A stretch of 64,000 nt of DNA from Calocera cornea HHB12733 (taxonomy: Eukaryota; Basidiomycota; Dacrymycetes; Dacrymycetales; Dacrymycetaceae): assembly GCA_001632435.1 (NCBI GenBank), contig KV424005.1, positions 62,001-126,000 on the forward strand. The letters are read 5' to 3'. A program made the position numbers and the translations under genes. The notes under the pieces are model-generated. The model did no database searches. It had not been told where the DNA came from and saw nothing but the letters and a program-made list of their open reading frames with translations. This document shows positions 44,082 through 54,858 of the stretch, piece after piece (the stretch's first letter is position 1; each line of letters opens with the position of its first letter).

Positions 44082-46572
44082 CTATGCCCTATTATCTTCG
44101 CCAGGTGTCACGGCTGTTAAAGGTCCACCTCGACGCTTCTTGATGTTACGACCAAGACTGGAGAGAAACGGGAGAACGGCCTTGGCGCGGGCGTGCAGGT
44201 CTTTCTCGTTGATGGTGGCGGCAGTCCGTTCACCAATGGTAGTGCCGGCCCCCCTCGGTTGGGGAATGGGACGGTGGGGATCAACGAAGTATCTGAGGAT
44301 CTCGGGCAAGTCTGGATCGAACTGGCAACCAATATCCTCTGTCTCGATGACGATATCATCAAACAGCTTGACTAGAGTGCGTTTGTTCTTGAAGGTGTTG
44401 TACGGGTATCCCATCCAATCCAGAACTTGATTGGCGATGATAGGGACCCCATTGACCATCATACTGCCTTCCGCGTGTGCGTCTTCATCAAGGACATCGA
44501 GGTGACGTAGGACCGCTTTCACCGCATGCCATCGGCGAAATTTGAAAATCGCAGGCGAGCGCTCGGTCGTAGCCCGCAGCGCTAGATCTAAACAATCATC
44601 CCAGCCGGGCATATCCCGAAGGCGACGATGAAGTTCATCCTCCAAAGCTGCAGTCATGCCTCGTCCTCCCACGGCGACGGGGTTTCCATTGGATGGGGCG
44701 GTAATGGGTGCGGTAGTACTTATAATGTTGTGCAAGGTCATAGCATTGGATGTCGTGCCGGACGGTACGGGATGGGTGTGGTATTGGGATGTACCATTAC
44801 GGGGATCGCCTGCATCTGCGCTCAAGCGCTGAATTGACCCATTATTGCGCGATGGATGATCGGGAGGACGCTGTGTGGCCGCGTCCGTACCCATGGCGCT
44901 GGGGGGCCGCGTTGGCGGTAGAGATGTGTGGTCGGCTTGGATCGTCCCCCAATCCGGAAAGGGAGGAATGGCGTCGGGGCTGGCTGGAGCAGCGCCAGAC
45001 TGATTACGACTGCCTTCTGCGACAGATCTCACTGGGGCGGTGAGTAGAGGTGTATCTTCATCCAACGGTATGGACTGTCGAGGATCAGGGGCGGTAGACG
45101 ATGTTCCACTGCTCTCGGGCTCCACGGGAAGAGGATCTCCAAAGGGCAACGTACTTTCCTAGCGCAACTGGCATCAGATGACCGTACGAAGGGAATGGAA
45201 GAAGGTCAAAGTATAATAGACAAGATAAAGACCGACCTTGAGTAGCTCAAAACACAACACAAATAATGGTTCATCAAGGTGCGCCATGCGGAGGATATTA
45301 GAGACGAATGCACGCGTCAGCGGCGCGGTGACCAGGACTGAGCTGATGCCTCTGGCAGTGACCAACTGACGACGGACCGCATCGCGAGCGCTTGAGAGCC
45401 ACCACCCACCGTGAACACGACCATCTACGGCGTGGATCGCTGCAGGGACTCGCGACAACCAAAGCTCATGATACGCTTCGTATGTCGGCCATCCACGCTG
45501 TGGGGTTATATTGGACAAAACGATGTCCATCAAAGCGTCGACTGTAGTGCGCATGACACCATCGTCCAGACGATACAGCGTTTCGTCCACCGCGTAATGG
45601 CGAAGCAGATATCTTTCCTCCACGGTAGAACCCGGGCCAGAAAAGAGAACCAAAATGCTGCATCGTCCAGGAGAGTGGGCTGAGCGACACGGAGCCGCAA
45701 CCTGGATGATGAGATCGGGCCCCACGCCGCACGCGTTCGTATGAAATGTGGCCGATTGCTGGGTCGCAAACGAATGAATAGTGCTGGGATGAACATCCCA
45801 GCCCTCAGTTCCGATCTGAGGGGGTCCCCAACCACCGTCGGACAGAGGAGTGGTGGTGTGGGGAGGGGAGTCTCCAGCATCACCCTCCAGGTCGTCCAAC
45901 TGTTGTTCGGAGGTGCTTGGAATGAATCCGGACATTGGCGAGGATTGCTGCTAGATGTACAGAGATTAATGATAAACCAGAAGGGAAAGTTCAGCGACGC
46001 ACGGGCATTTGCGGGTCTATCGGTTCTGGCGGAACCGAAGAGGAGGGTTGTCTGCCCTCGACTTGGATGAATTGAACCGGCTGTATCACGAGAGGTGAAG
46101 GAATGGATGACCAGGAGGAAGTCGGCCGGACAGAGGGGTACGATTGGTTACTGCCGATATCGACGTTGTCCGGGCCCGTCTCGGCGTGGGCCGTAGTGGG
46201 CGCCAGCATTGGCGGCGTGCTTATGGTGGGTGCCATTGGGCCAGGATCTTCCATCATGAGTCCGTCTGCTGTTCCATAAGGTCCGGATGAGAGGGGATTG
46301 TCAACCTGCTACGTGTCAGAGCTATTCTGCTCGACTCAACCCAGAGCAGGACTGAAACGAACTGGAGGAGGCGCGGAAAGGTCCACACTTGTACCACTCG
46401 TACCACTCGTCCCACTCGTCCCACTCGTCCCACTCGTCCCACTCGTCCCACTCGTCCCACTCGTCCCACTCGTCCCACTCGTCCCACTCGTCGCGTTGCG
46501 TTTACGTTTATTGGGCCGTCGCGCTACGACGACAGTAGGGGTCAAAGTACGGTTGCGGAGCTGGTCGACCAT
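44082..46572 (-). CDS. Hypothetical element protein with Thr-Ser-Gly repeat N-terminus
   Basis: Exon 1 from ATG 46572 encodes a basic start (RRPNKRKRN) and 11 TSG repeats. A possible intron (donor GTTCGT, acceptor CACGTAGCAG) leads to exon 2 with MMEDPGPMAPTISTPP; another (GTGCGT...CATCTAG) to exon 3 starting QQSSPMSGFIPSTSEQQ; a third (GTCGGT...GCGCTAG) to the last exon ESTLPFGDPLP, stop at 44082. Folded segments: LLRHYAVDETLYRLDDGVMR, GWPTYEAYHELWLSRVPAAI, RRLRDMPGWDDCLDLALRAT, HAVKAVLRHLDVLDED, VLDWMGYPYNTFKNKRTLVK. It ends in a basic tail (GRNIKKRRGG). No family recognised. Present only in the element's context; the first two introns have weak donors. Confidence 0.5.
46384..46493 (+). repeat. 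9-bp minisatellite coding for TSG repeats
   Basis: About 12 head-to-tail units of CCCACTCGT (first units ACCACTCGT). On the reverse strand each unit encodes Thr-Ser-Gly in the exon 1 frame. Confidence 0.93.
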
Positions 46573-46673
46573 GTTGAGTGTCTGATGAAGCGGGCCCTCT
46601 CTGCTTCAAAAGGAGGAGGAGGAGGCTGAGGCGGTCAAGGTCCTAAGGTGAGTTCGCTGGCAAGAGTGGCGGG

Positions 46674-48535
46674 TTGGAGCGGGACCCTTGGGGACTGACA
46701 CTGACCGTCAGTACCGGACGATACCCCATTAGTAACGAACGGGCGAGGGAGGTCATGTCATTGCCGGAAGGCGTGCATGAACAAACATTACTCCAATGGT
46801 ATGCAGCCTTGCATCAAATTGGGGATCACTTCGAGCGTGGTCTTCGGGGAAATCCAGGCGACCAGACCTATTGGCGGAGAGTGCAAGCGGAAGGGCTGCG
46901 GTTGATCGATGTTCTGGGCGAGGTGCGGATGCTCCTTTTTACACCGGCCCCAGTGCATTCAACCTTGAATAGATATGGAACTTACTCCCGGAGGAGGAAT
47001 GTTTTGGAGCCGAAACTCAACTGAGAGATATCCTGGATTATGCGGAGTCTGTACCGGAGCAGCAAGATCCAACTATAACTGGACAAGGGCAGCCTGCGGC
47101 CTGGATTGGCTCAGACGCCGCTTGTGGAGGGAGACCGAAATTCGTGATCAACAAGGATTTCCTCGTCACGGCCATGCGAGTGGTACCCCGGAAAACCGAC
47201 TTGGCCAAGGTGTTGGGCGTTTCGGCACGTACACTACAAAGACGCATTATTGAGTACGGTTTGCAACGTCCAGGCCGTCCGGTATATGTACAGCGGCGAA
47301 ACGAGCAGGGGGAGATTGAAGTGGAACACAATCCGAACCGCTCGCGTTGCACGTGGGACGACGAAACATTGGATCTGTCAATCAAATGGGCTTTGGAACG
47401 ATTTCCCCGGCTGGGTCGCAAGATGTTGCAAGGGTATTTCCATGCGCAAGGGCTCTACGTGCCGGAGTGGAGGTTACAAGATGCGTTGCGGCGCCTAGTG
47501 CCGCATCGCCAATTTGGAGAACGATTACCCCTGGAGCGGCGACGGTACCAAGTCGCCGGACCCAACGCTCTTTGGCATGTGGATGCTCAGCTCGGTATGC
47601 ACATCTCTAGTCTGAGTCGGGTATAGTCTAACTTGGAATAATGTGGAACCCAGGGAACGTACGCTACGGCCTGGTATTCCACGGCTTGATAGACGGGGAT
47701 TCCCGCCTATGCGTGGTGCTTCAAGTGGCGACAAACAACACGAAGGAAATGGCCTTCAGAGCCTTCCGGGACGCCTGCCAGCGCTACGGAACACCCTCCC
47801 GGGTTCGAGGGGATCATGGCGTCGAGAATCTAGACATAGCGACTTGGATGAATTATAGAAGGGGGGTCAATCGAGGCTCGTTTCTGTGGGGAAGGTCAGG
47901 AAATGTGTGATCGTTGCTGCCTAAGACAGGACTGAAAATATTTGCTCAGATCGGTTCATAACGTGCGCATCGAACGCATGTGGGTCGATGTCACGAAAGA
48001 TTTTGGTGGCAAGTGGAAAAATATTTTCATCCACTTGGAGACGTACTACGGACTAGATATTCAACTCAACGCTCACATCTGGCTGCTTCATCATCTGTTT
48101 CTGGATGACGTTAAGGCCGATGCGGACATGTGGCGTGAGACGTGGAATGCACACCGGATGCGCACGCCGGGGGAACCGATGCAATCGCCCAACCAAATGT
48201 GGTTTCTCGGGATGATCCTCAAGGGGTATAGAGGAATCCAAGACGAGGGTCTGTGGAGAAGAGCTCCACATGAAGGTGGTGGGGATATGTACGGGGTGGA
48301 CTGGCGAGAGCTTCAGGATGATGCGTTGATGCAGCACCATGCAGGCTCGCACCCTACCGGTTTCACGGAGTTCCGTGTTGACGACCCCACTTGTCCTCTG
48401 AGTCCAGAGGAGATACTCCAGCTGGACAGAGATATCCAGCCGTACATGGAGGGGTGGACGGCGATAGACTATTACAGGAGGTGGGCCATGGGATTGAGGG
48501 CGTTGTTGCAGCTACAATACTTGCGAGACGCGTGA
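46674..48535 (+). CDS. Integrase core (rve-type DDE) protein, probable transposase of the large element
   Basis: Exons to 46922, 46973-47594, 47654-47894 and 47950-48535 join in frame; the first exon and true start (left of 46755) are not resolved. The N-terminal helical part (EQTLLQWYAALHQIGDHFER) is followed by GGRPKFVINKDFLV and a helix-turn-helix (LAKVLGVSARTLQRRI), then a catalytic core: LWHVDAQL (first Asp), GLVFHGLIDGDSRLCVVLQV, ATNNT, VRGDHGVENLDIATWM (second Asp), RGVNRGSFLWGR and SVHNVRIERMWVDV (Glu). These form the D,D-35-like E arrangement of retroviral-type integrases, in the branch with the HGxIDGxSR and HNxRIERxW signatures. Family chemistry: metal-dependent strand transfer of DNA ends. 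It is the only recognisable recombinase in the element. Confidence 0.8.
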
Positions 48536-49173
48536 CGAGGATGGTAATGGTTGTCAGTTAGAAGCAGGATCGCTGAACGGCGCGCAGGTCATTATCAGTG
48601 TGTATTGACGGGGAGTAATTATAATTGTGTATAAGCGGCCAAAGCCCTCTGACCGAGTGGGTAAATCGCAAGGCTAATATTGCCGCCCCCGGACATATTA
48701 GGTAGTGTAAGTACGAAAATCAGGAGTCTGTGTATGGTATAGAGGTGAAGAGATCGCCGTGTACCAGCACAACGGATAAGGAGTTAGAATGGACGGTTGG
48801 AACGGGGACATAAAGGAAAACGAGCAGTAGACAGACAGCAGCGACGCAAAAAGAAAACTCGGTAAATAGGGCGCGTGTATTTAAGGTCTACCGATGGAAG
48901 GAACATCTTGGTCCATGAAATCTTCAATAATGGAATATACTACTGCTCTAATATCTGGGAGTGAAGGTCGGATAGCGCAGCGGGACAGAGAGAGACTTAG
49001 AGCAAGGTGTCGAGGACGGACGGAGACTGGATAGGACGGACGGAGACTGGATGGGACGGACGGGTTTTGGATGAAAAGGGGATGGGAAGGGAAGGATGTA
49101 TGAGGAAGATACAGGGTGGGACGACTGAGGACTACGGTATAAGGAACATGATGGAATTGCTACCCCAAGTAAA
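48536..49173. other. Intergenic stretch within the element
   Basis: Between convergent genes. Holds about two and a half units of a 20-bp repeat (GGACGGACGGAGACTGGAT) at 49014-49065. No gene supported. Confidence 0.45.
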
Positions 49174-50688
49174 CTAGTGACCCGTCGATAAATGGGAATG
49201 CCAATATTTCTGGACACCCCGCGCGGCCTGATCAGTCCAGTTATCGAGGAACCAGGCCATAAGCGTAGTGTAGAAGTCTTCGTAATCAAATAAGGCGATC
49301 ACTCGTTCGGGGCTGGCGTTGAGAGAGAGATCAAGAGGCAAAGTGCCAGAAGGACGTGGGTCCGCGGCAGGAGTAATCGTACCAGGCGAAGGGACGTCGT
49401 CCACCACATCGCGAGGATTGGCGAGGGCGTAATGAATCTAGCGAAGGCAAATGGAATAAGGCAAGAGGTACGGAACATAGATAATGGTACGAACGCGTAC
49501 GGCCAAGTAACAGAGAGATGAGACGAAGTGATGGGAAGCAGCCGTGCCCAGGAGAGTGATAGTCGACGAGGTGGAGGTGAGCTTGAATCCGTTGGTATGG
49601 AAAAGCTGGACATAGAGCTGACAAATACATAGGGTTATAAGTAGAGTGGGACGGGTTCGGACGAAGTGAAAGTGCATACTTGGAGGAGCGCGGGCGCACA
49701 AAAACGGCCGTCCGCGGGAAGGTGCGGACAGCGCTTTCCGCCAGGAAACAAAAATGTCGGCAGGCCAAACGGGTCATGTTCGTGGGTAAGATGATCGACA
49801 TCGTACAGGAGAGCCGGGACTGGAGGGATGAACTGAAGGGAAGGGATGTTGTACTGCCCGATGACATTGGGCAGGTAGTGTCGAATCAGGAGGTCATCGC
49901 GATCGAGGACCCATGCGCGTCCGATATCAAGCTGGGTGGAGGAGTAAGAGGGAGGTAGGAAGGAAGGGGGGAGTGAAAGGTGTTGACCTCTTTAGATAGA
50001 GGACGTATCAGGTCCTCACTCATGAGGGAGTCTCTAATACGGACAGCAGCCTCGAGCAAGAGCTGAACGTGGTCCCGAGTGACCTCCAATAACCTACATG
50101 CGCTTAATTAAGGAGCTGCAAAGGCAAAAAGAGTTGGAAGGGGTACTCCAGAGGCGGGATAGGATGAGGGACCGCGGCGCCCAGCTCAAGCATAATGTCC
50201 CGAGTAATATGAGCAGCACTGGTGACAAGATGAGCATGGGATCACGTCGTACGGACGGGAGTATAGACCTTTCCGGTGTGATGCGCTTGGATGCCACATG
50301 CGCTTCGAGGGCGGCCAAACGTAAAAGCGGTTGGAACGGGAAAGAAAGCGCCCCGAACTGGGTGTAAACAGCACCCGCCAAGATGACAGGTGAGCTTTAA
50401 TGCCGGTCAGAAGTGGACAGGGACAGTAGGGATAGAGAGCGAACATCGAATTGGGGTTGGCGGCAAGACGGGGAGGGAGGGTACAGTGAAGTCGATGGAA
50501 AATCCACATCTAGAGGTAGGCCTCAGAGTGAGAGAACGAAAGGGCGATAGAGGTAAGCGGAAACGTACCGCTGTCTGATGGGCAACAGAGCAATAATAGG
50601 CTTGCTGGCAGCGCGCACAGCGGCGTAGGCCAATTGGGGAGGCGCAGAGGCCGCAGCGAGGGGAGGAGTTCGGGACAGAGTAAGACAT
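49174..50688 (-). CDS. MYND-type zinc-finger protein of the large element
   Basis: ATG 50688 begins MSYSVPNSSPRCGLCASP followed by RRCARCQQAYYCSVAHQT: C-x2-C ... C-x2-C ... YC-S-x3-H, a MYND finger, with the last His/Cys pair expected after the first intron. Further segments on the same strand are FQPLLRLAALEAHV, RDPMLILSPVLLILLGTLCL, LLLEAAVRIRDSLMSEDLIR, FPGGKRCPHLPADGRF and a C-terminal exon VVDDVPSPGTITPAADPRPS to ALFDYEDFYTTLMAWFLDNW, stop 49174. Exon joins are plausible but not fully set. MYND fingers bind proline-rich peptides and are numerous in Agaricomycetes. A rich set of Pro-rich proteins is coded by the same element, which could be partners; that is speculation. Confidence 0.6.
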
Positions 50689-51069
50689 GTTGGGGAAGGG
50701 GGACGGGGGGAAGAGGAGGAGGAGGAGAAGGAGAAGGGGAGCTTTAGTGGAGCAGAGGGAAGCTGGGGGGACGGGGGCCTGTTGAGGGAGGGAGGGAGAC
50801 TCAAACGGATAGGGAGTGCGGAAATTACTGCGGGGACCAGCGGGCGGGGGGTGGGGAGGAAACGGAGAGGCTTGTGCGTCCAATGAGAATGGTCCGATAG
50901 AAGGATAGGGTCGCTGGGAACGGAGGGGCAGACTGTGGCCAAGGAGACCCCAAAAGTAGGCATTAAGAATGAAGAGGACGGAAAAAAATTGAAAGCGTAG
51001 AGAGTGGGCGTAAAGTATGGGAGGCGTGGCGAGGGGCGGGGTGAGTTGGGGAGGGACACCTGGGGGTCG
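50689..51069. other. Promoter side of the MYND gene
   Basis: G/A-rich on the forward strand, i.e. pyrimidine-rich in the direction of MYND transcription. No gene supported. Confidence 0.4.
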
Positions 51070-51298
51070 AGACGGACGGTATGCGTCAGTATGGGACGGT
51101 ACACGACGGTACGGTGAAGTATACATCCGGGGCGTGGGAAACGCGGAAGCATCATAGCAGTATAGGTAGGTACCGGATAGGTACCAACGTGTACTGACAG
51201 TACCGGACAGTACCGGACAGTACCGGACGGTACCGGACGGTATTGGTCAGTACGGGACGGTACACGTCAATATGGATGAGTACAGGTAGGTATACCTC
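51070..51298 (-). repeat. Right subterminal GTAC repeat array
   Basis: About 15 short copies of GGACAGTACC and GGACGGTACC words, in inverted orientation to the left array. It shares the core GGTACTGTCCGGTACTGTC with the left side when reverse complemented. Confidence 0.75.
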
Positions 51299-51307
51299 CG
51301 CCTGTGA

Positions 51308-51327
51308 CCGGAAGCAGAGGTTTTGTC
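51308..51327 (-). repeat. Right terminal inverted repeat of the 23-kb element
   Basis: CCGG, five bases, GAGGTTTTGTC: the reverse complement of the left terminus blocks. Confidence 0.55.
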
Positions 51328-52494
51328 GCAAATGTGCTGCGATACCCCAGGCCTCCACAGCGCTTCCCTCGCGCTTCGCGTCAGGAGCCGGAGGGGAAGG
51401 CAGCTGACCCGAATGCGTGCGCGGGTCCGTGACGAACAGATGCAACAGATGGGTGGTGAATCTCTGCTATCACGCTGGGTGACAATGTCGCACTGGGTGA
51501 TGCGCGATCAGGTGCTGTGGCAGCCCGAGGGGCTCGGAGGGTAGTTTCCCGGAGCACGGGGCAACGCGCCAGCATGGCGAGCAGCTGACGCACGGCCCGA
51601 GTCAGCAGGCATCCTCGGTTTCCGCTCGTCCACATCCCCACGGACTGCAGCGCTTGCATCCCGGCGGTCCGGAATAAAGCTGAGTGGGTGGAAGTGCAGG
51701 ATCGGGCCGGGAAGGGGGTAGATGGAGAGAAGAGAGGACGGCACGAGGTGTCTCGGCCGACCCTTGATGCTGACCGTTATGCCGTATCGCCTTCTCAGGC
51801 GTATCACGCTACGGCGGACCCGTTGGCTGGCCTGCCCGATCAGCCTCGCCCTCCTGCAGCGGTCGGCCGGGACTTGGCATAGCGATCGATCACCGGCCAC
51901 GTTTGCCGTTTAGGTTTGCTTTTAGGGTTGCGTCCGGCTCTTGCAAATAGCGCCGCCCCTATTCGCGGAGCCGCGACGCCTCAAACGCGTAGTAGGGTTG
52001 CAAGCTACGGGACGTCACACGACAAGCAAAGATTGACTTGCAACTCGAGGCCTCCGCGTGCCCACTCTTTGTCCTTTCACTCGCACAGCGCTGCAACGAC
52101 AGCGTGCCAAATCTCTGGGAAGCTGAGTCTCAAACGGTCTATTGCTAGAATTCGCGTCTTCTCAGATCTTGCACCGGCCGCATCAGGTTCGCACGTCTAC
52201 CTACCGCCTGGGCGATTCGCGCTCGGCGTTATCGGCTGAACGTATCCATCAGCGCATTCACCTGCGTCTGCTTGCACAACCGTGACGCCCGCTGATTCGT
52301 TACCCACGGCCCTGGGTTGCGGCTGCGACCTGTCGCAAGCTTCCCCCGACGACTGACTCGCCCAGAGCCGAGACCTGCGTGAGCTTCCCCGGTAGCATGG
52401 CTGCTGCTGTTATCTCGGCACTTCTCCGTCATGCGCTAACGTTTCATCGAAGCGAGCCCACCTCCATCCTCGCCGGCACCACCTCCTCGCAGAG
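51328..52494. other. Right flank of the large element, no supported gene
   Basis: Unique sequence between the element and the acyltransferase promoter. Frames here have no motifs. Confidence 0.4.
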
Positions 52495-52503
52495 TATATA
52501 TAT
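52495..52503 (+). promoter_or_regulatory. TATA box of the acyltransferase gene
   Basis: TATATATAT about 130 bp upstream of the start codon 52627, followed by a pyrimidine-rich leader. Confidence 0.6.
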
Positions 52504-52626
52504 CCCGCACAAATCGCACATCGATCTATAACCCTCCTTGTCCCCCCTACATTCCCGACTTCCCTCGGGTTTCATTTGTGCCTCCGCATCCGCGACACTC
52601 TTCTATCAACACCGCACCCACCAAAT

Positions 52627-53890
52627 ATGTTGGTCATCAACTGCAAGGGTACTCCACGCGAAGTATGCATTTAGAATTTATATTCTACCGCGCTAGTCCC
52701 TGCTTCTATTCTGACGTCGTCCTTCTAGATCGGCCTCGAACATGGGGCCAAGGCTGCCCGTCAGATCAAGAGCGGTATCGAATACTACAAGCTTCAGTTC
52801 GGGCGCACGTCCGCGCTTACATGGCCCGAGGTGTGCAACACTGCCATGAAGTTCGATCCTCAGCTGCAGGAGCGTTACCCCTGGCTCAGGGAAGAGATGC
52901 AAGGTATGTCGCCGCAATTGATCCGGACAAAATGATATGCCAATATCGTGATATTTTTGTAGCGATCGCCGATAGCGCTGGTGTGCAATACCCCGAGATT
53001 CTCGCCTTGAACTTCAGGCAGGAGATCATCTTTGGGCTCTACGCTGATGGCTGCACTTCGCTGGCCTGGAAGACGACTGAGACGAGCTTCCTCGCCCAAA
53101 ACTGGGATGTACGCCGTTCAAGCTTGAAGTCTCTCTATAGATTTGATGTTCTCCTTGTGGTCTGATCCAGTGGATGATTGAGCAAAAGGAGAACATCATC
53201 GTTCTCAACATTGACGCTCCCGGCAAGCCCCGCATGAGCATGGGCACCGAAGCCGGAATCATTGGCAAGATTGGTGACGTAGCATTATGTCCACATGACG
53301 ACACTCGGCTAACACAGGGTACAGGCCTCAACTCCTCGGGTGTCGGTGTGTGCGCCAACGGTATCCGTGTGCGTGGGGTGGACTACAACGGAACTCCCGT
53401 GCATATCTGCCGACGGCTTATCCTGGAGAGCGAGACTCGCGATGAGGCTATTGCCAAGATTGAGAAGTACGGGACTGCCGCATCTGGGCATATGCTCGTT
53501 GGCGACGCTACTGGCTGCATTAGTCTGGAATGCACCACGAAGGGGATCATCAAGCTGCATCCGGACGGTAAGGGCCGTCTCCTGCACACCAACCACCTGC
53601 TGGTAAAGCACGAGGGGACGTACGACAACCTGTGGCTGAAGGACAGCCCGGTCCGTCTGGAGAGGCTAACCGAGCTAGCGAACCAGCTGGGCCGTAACCC
53701 CAGCGAGGCCCAGATTGCAGAGCTGTTCAAGGACGAGCACAACCTCCCGTACGCCGTCAACCGCATGGCGGACGAGAAGGACCCGGCCGAGACACTCTTC
53801 AACATCATCATGGACCTGACCAAGGCGACCGCTATATTCAAGTTCGGTCGTCCCTCCGAGCCCGAGGAGGTGCTCATCCTCACCCCCTGA
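52627..53890 (+). CDS. Acyl-CoA:6-aminopenicillanate acyltransferase-like protein (C45 Ntn hydrolase)
   Basis: Five exons, 52627-52662, 52729-52903, 52963-53108, 53171-53273 and 53325-53890, join in frame to 341 residues. Start MLVINCKGTPREIGLEHG matches the family's N-terminus. Self-processing is expected at Gly-Cys in LYADGCTSLAW (near residue 105), which would free the Cys as N-terminal nucleophile; then FLAQNWDWM, IIGKIGLNSSGVGVCANGI, ATGCISLE and LLHTNHLL follow the alpha/beta/beta/alpha Ntn fold. The penicillin enzyme of this family swaps side chains on 6-APA, but most fungal members act on other amide substrates, and no beta-lactam genes are nearby. No peroxisomal SKL-type C-terminus is present (ends LILTP), so the protein is probably cytosolic. 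Substrate unknown. Confidence 0.87.
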
Positions 53891-54858
53891 TGCGCGTACA
53901 CTAGTAGAGCAGCATGCTATTCCAAATCAAGCCCGGCTGCGCCGAGCATCACACTAGACGCATGTTGTCTTAGAATCATGTACATAACACTTTCGGTCAC
54001 TAATGGGAAGAATACGCTGTTACAATCACATTTGTGGGATAATTGACACGTCAAGAGGAGTCCGCCTAAGAACGAGCTTCTATGAGCCAGACCAGTGTCG
54101 GTAAAACCGGACACGATTACATGAGGAAGCTGTCGAGTCTGCAACTGACAACGCAGACCATTCATCCAGCGTTTGAGCTTAACGCCTACAGTGTTGTTTG
54201 TCACTGCAGACGCATGTGGTAGCATAGCAGTGCATTCACCATGATAGGCGTGTGCTTGGGGATGCATATATCTCTCGAGCTCTGAAGGAAAGGAGATTGC
54301 GACATCCCCGCGGGAACATCGCGTTCGACGCCAGCGAGGGAATAGTTGGTGCCGTAGCCTTTATGCCAGTTTTGACAGAGTATGTTTTAGGCTTGCCGAT
54401 TGAATGAATGACACAGCTTGTGGAAATAAGATGTAGCCATGTCCTGTTACAGTAAGTTATACGTAGCTGTCGCAACAACGGTCATCAGCTGTCATCGTCC
54501 GTTCCGAGTGGAGAATAAGCTTTCGGAAGCAGAATCGGGCGATGAAGCGGCCTTCGCCCGACGCACCTTCCGAACTCGGAAACACCCTTCACTGCTCGAC
54601 GACGACGATCAGACGAACGCTTCTAGCTGAATACTCAACGTCCTCATGGCCATGATTGATGAGATTGGAGCACATTGCTATTTTTCTTCTATGGATTATC
54701 TTGAAGCAGATTAGCATGACATCATGCTGTTATTTGCGTCGCCAATGCCGCTACGAAATCGGTGGTGTGCTCGGCGACGATCTCACGCTTCGGAGGTTTG
54801 AATCGGTATATCATCCGGCATTCCTGGCGTCGCTTCAAATCGTGTCCTCAAACAAACA
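53891..54858. other. Intergenic stretch
   Basis: No gene supported between the acyltransferase and the P450 pseudogene. Confidence 0.4.

Larger units (their letters stand above)
28308..51327. mobile_element. Putative giant mobile element, about 23.0 kb
   Basis: The left end starts with GACAAAACCTC, a short spacer and CCGG (28308-28326); the right end shows the same words inverted (51308-51327). Just inside lie inverted arrays of GTAC-centred repeats (28338-28470 and 51070-51298) that share a 20+ bp core built on GGTACTGTCCGGTACTG. The base AAAT immediately outside both ends (28302-28305 and about 51330-51333) could be a short target duplication. Inside are only accessory genes, including an rve-type integrase core protein, an HNH nuclease-domain protein, two DUF6532-like proteins, a HECT-like protein, a MYND protein and a repeat protein. 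Housekeeping genes resume only outside. The class is not one I recognise. Confidence 0.68.

Noticed and set aside
48640..48700. A tRNA-like string (CCGAGTGGGTAAATCGC)
   Set aside because: Arms do not pair into a cloverleaf and the TpsiC loop consensus is missing.
28308..51327. Interpretation as a Polinton/Maverick or an integrated DNA virus
   Set aside because: No protein-primed DNA polymerase, packaging ATPase, capsid or maturation protease motif was found, although size and integrase would fit.
28308..51327. Interpretation as a Starship element
   Set aside because: No DUF3435-type tyrosine recombinase captain gene was seen at either edge, and the ends are inverted repeats rather than short direct repeats.
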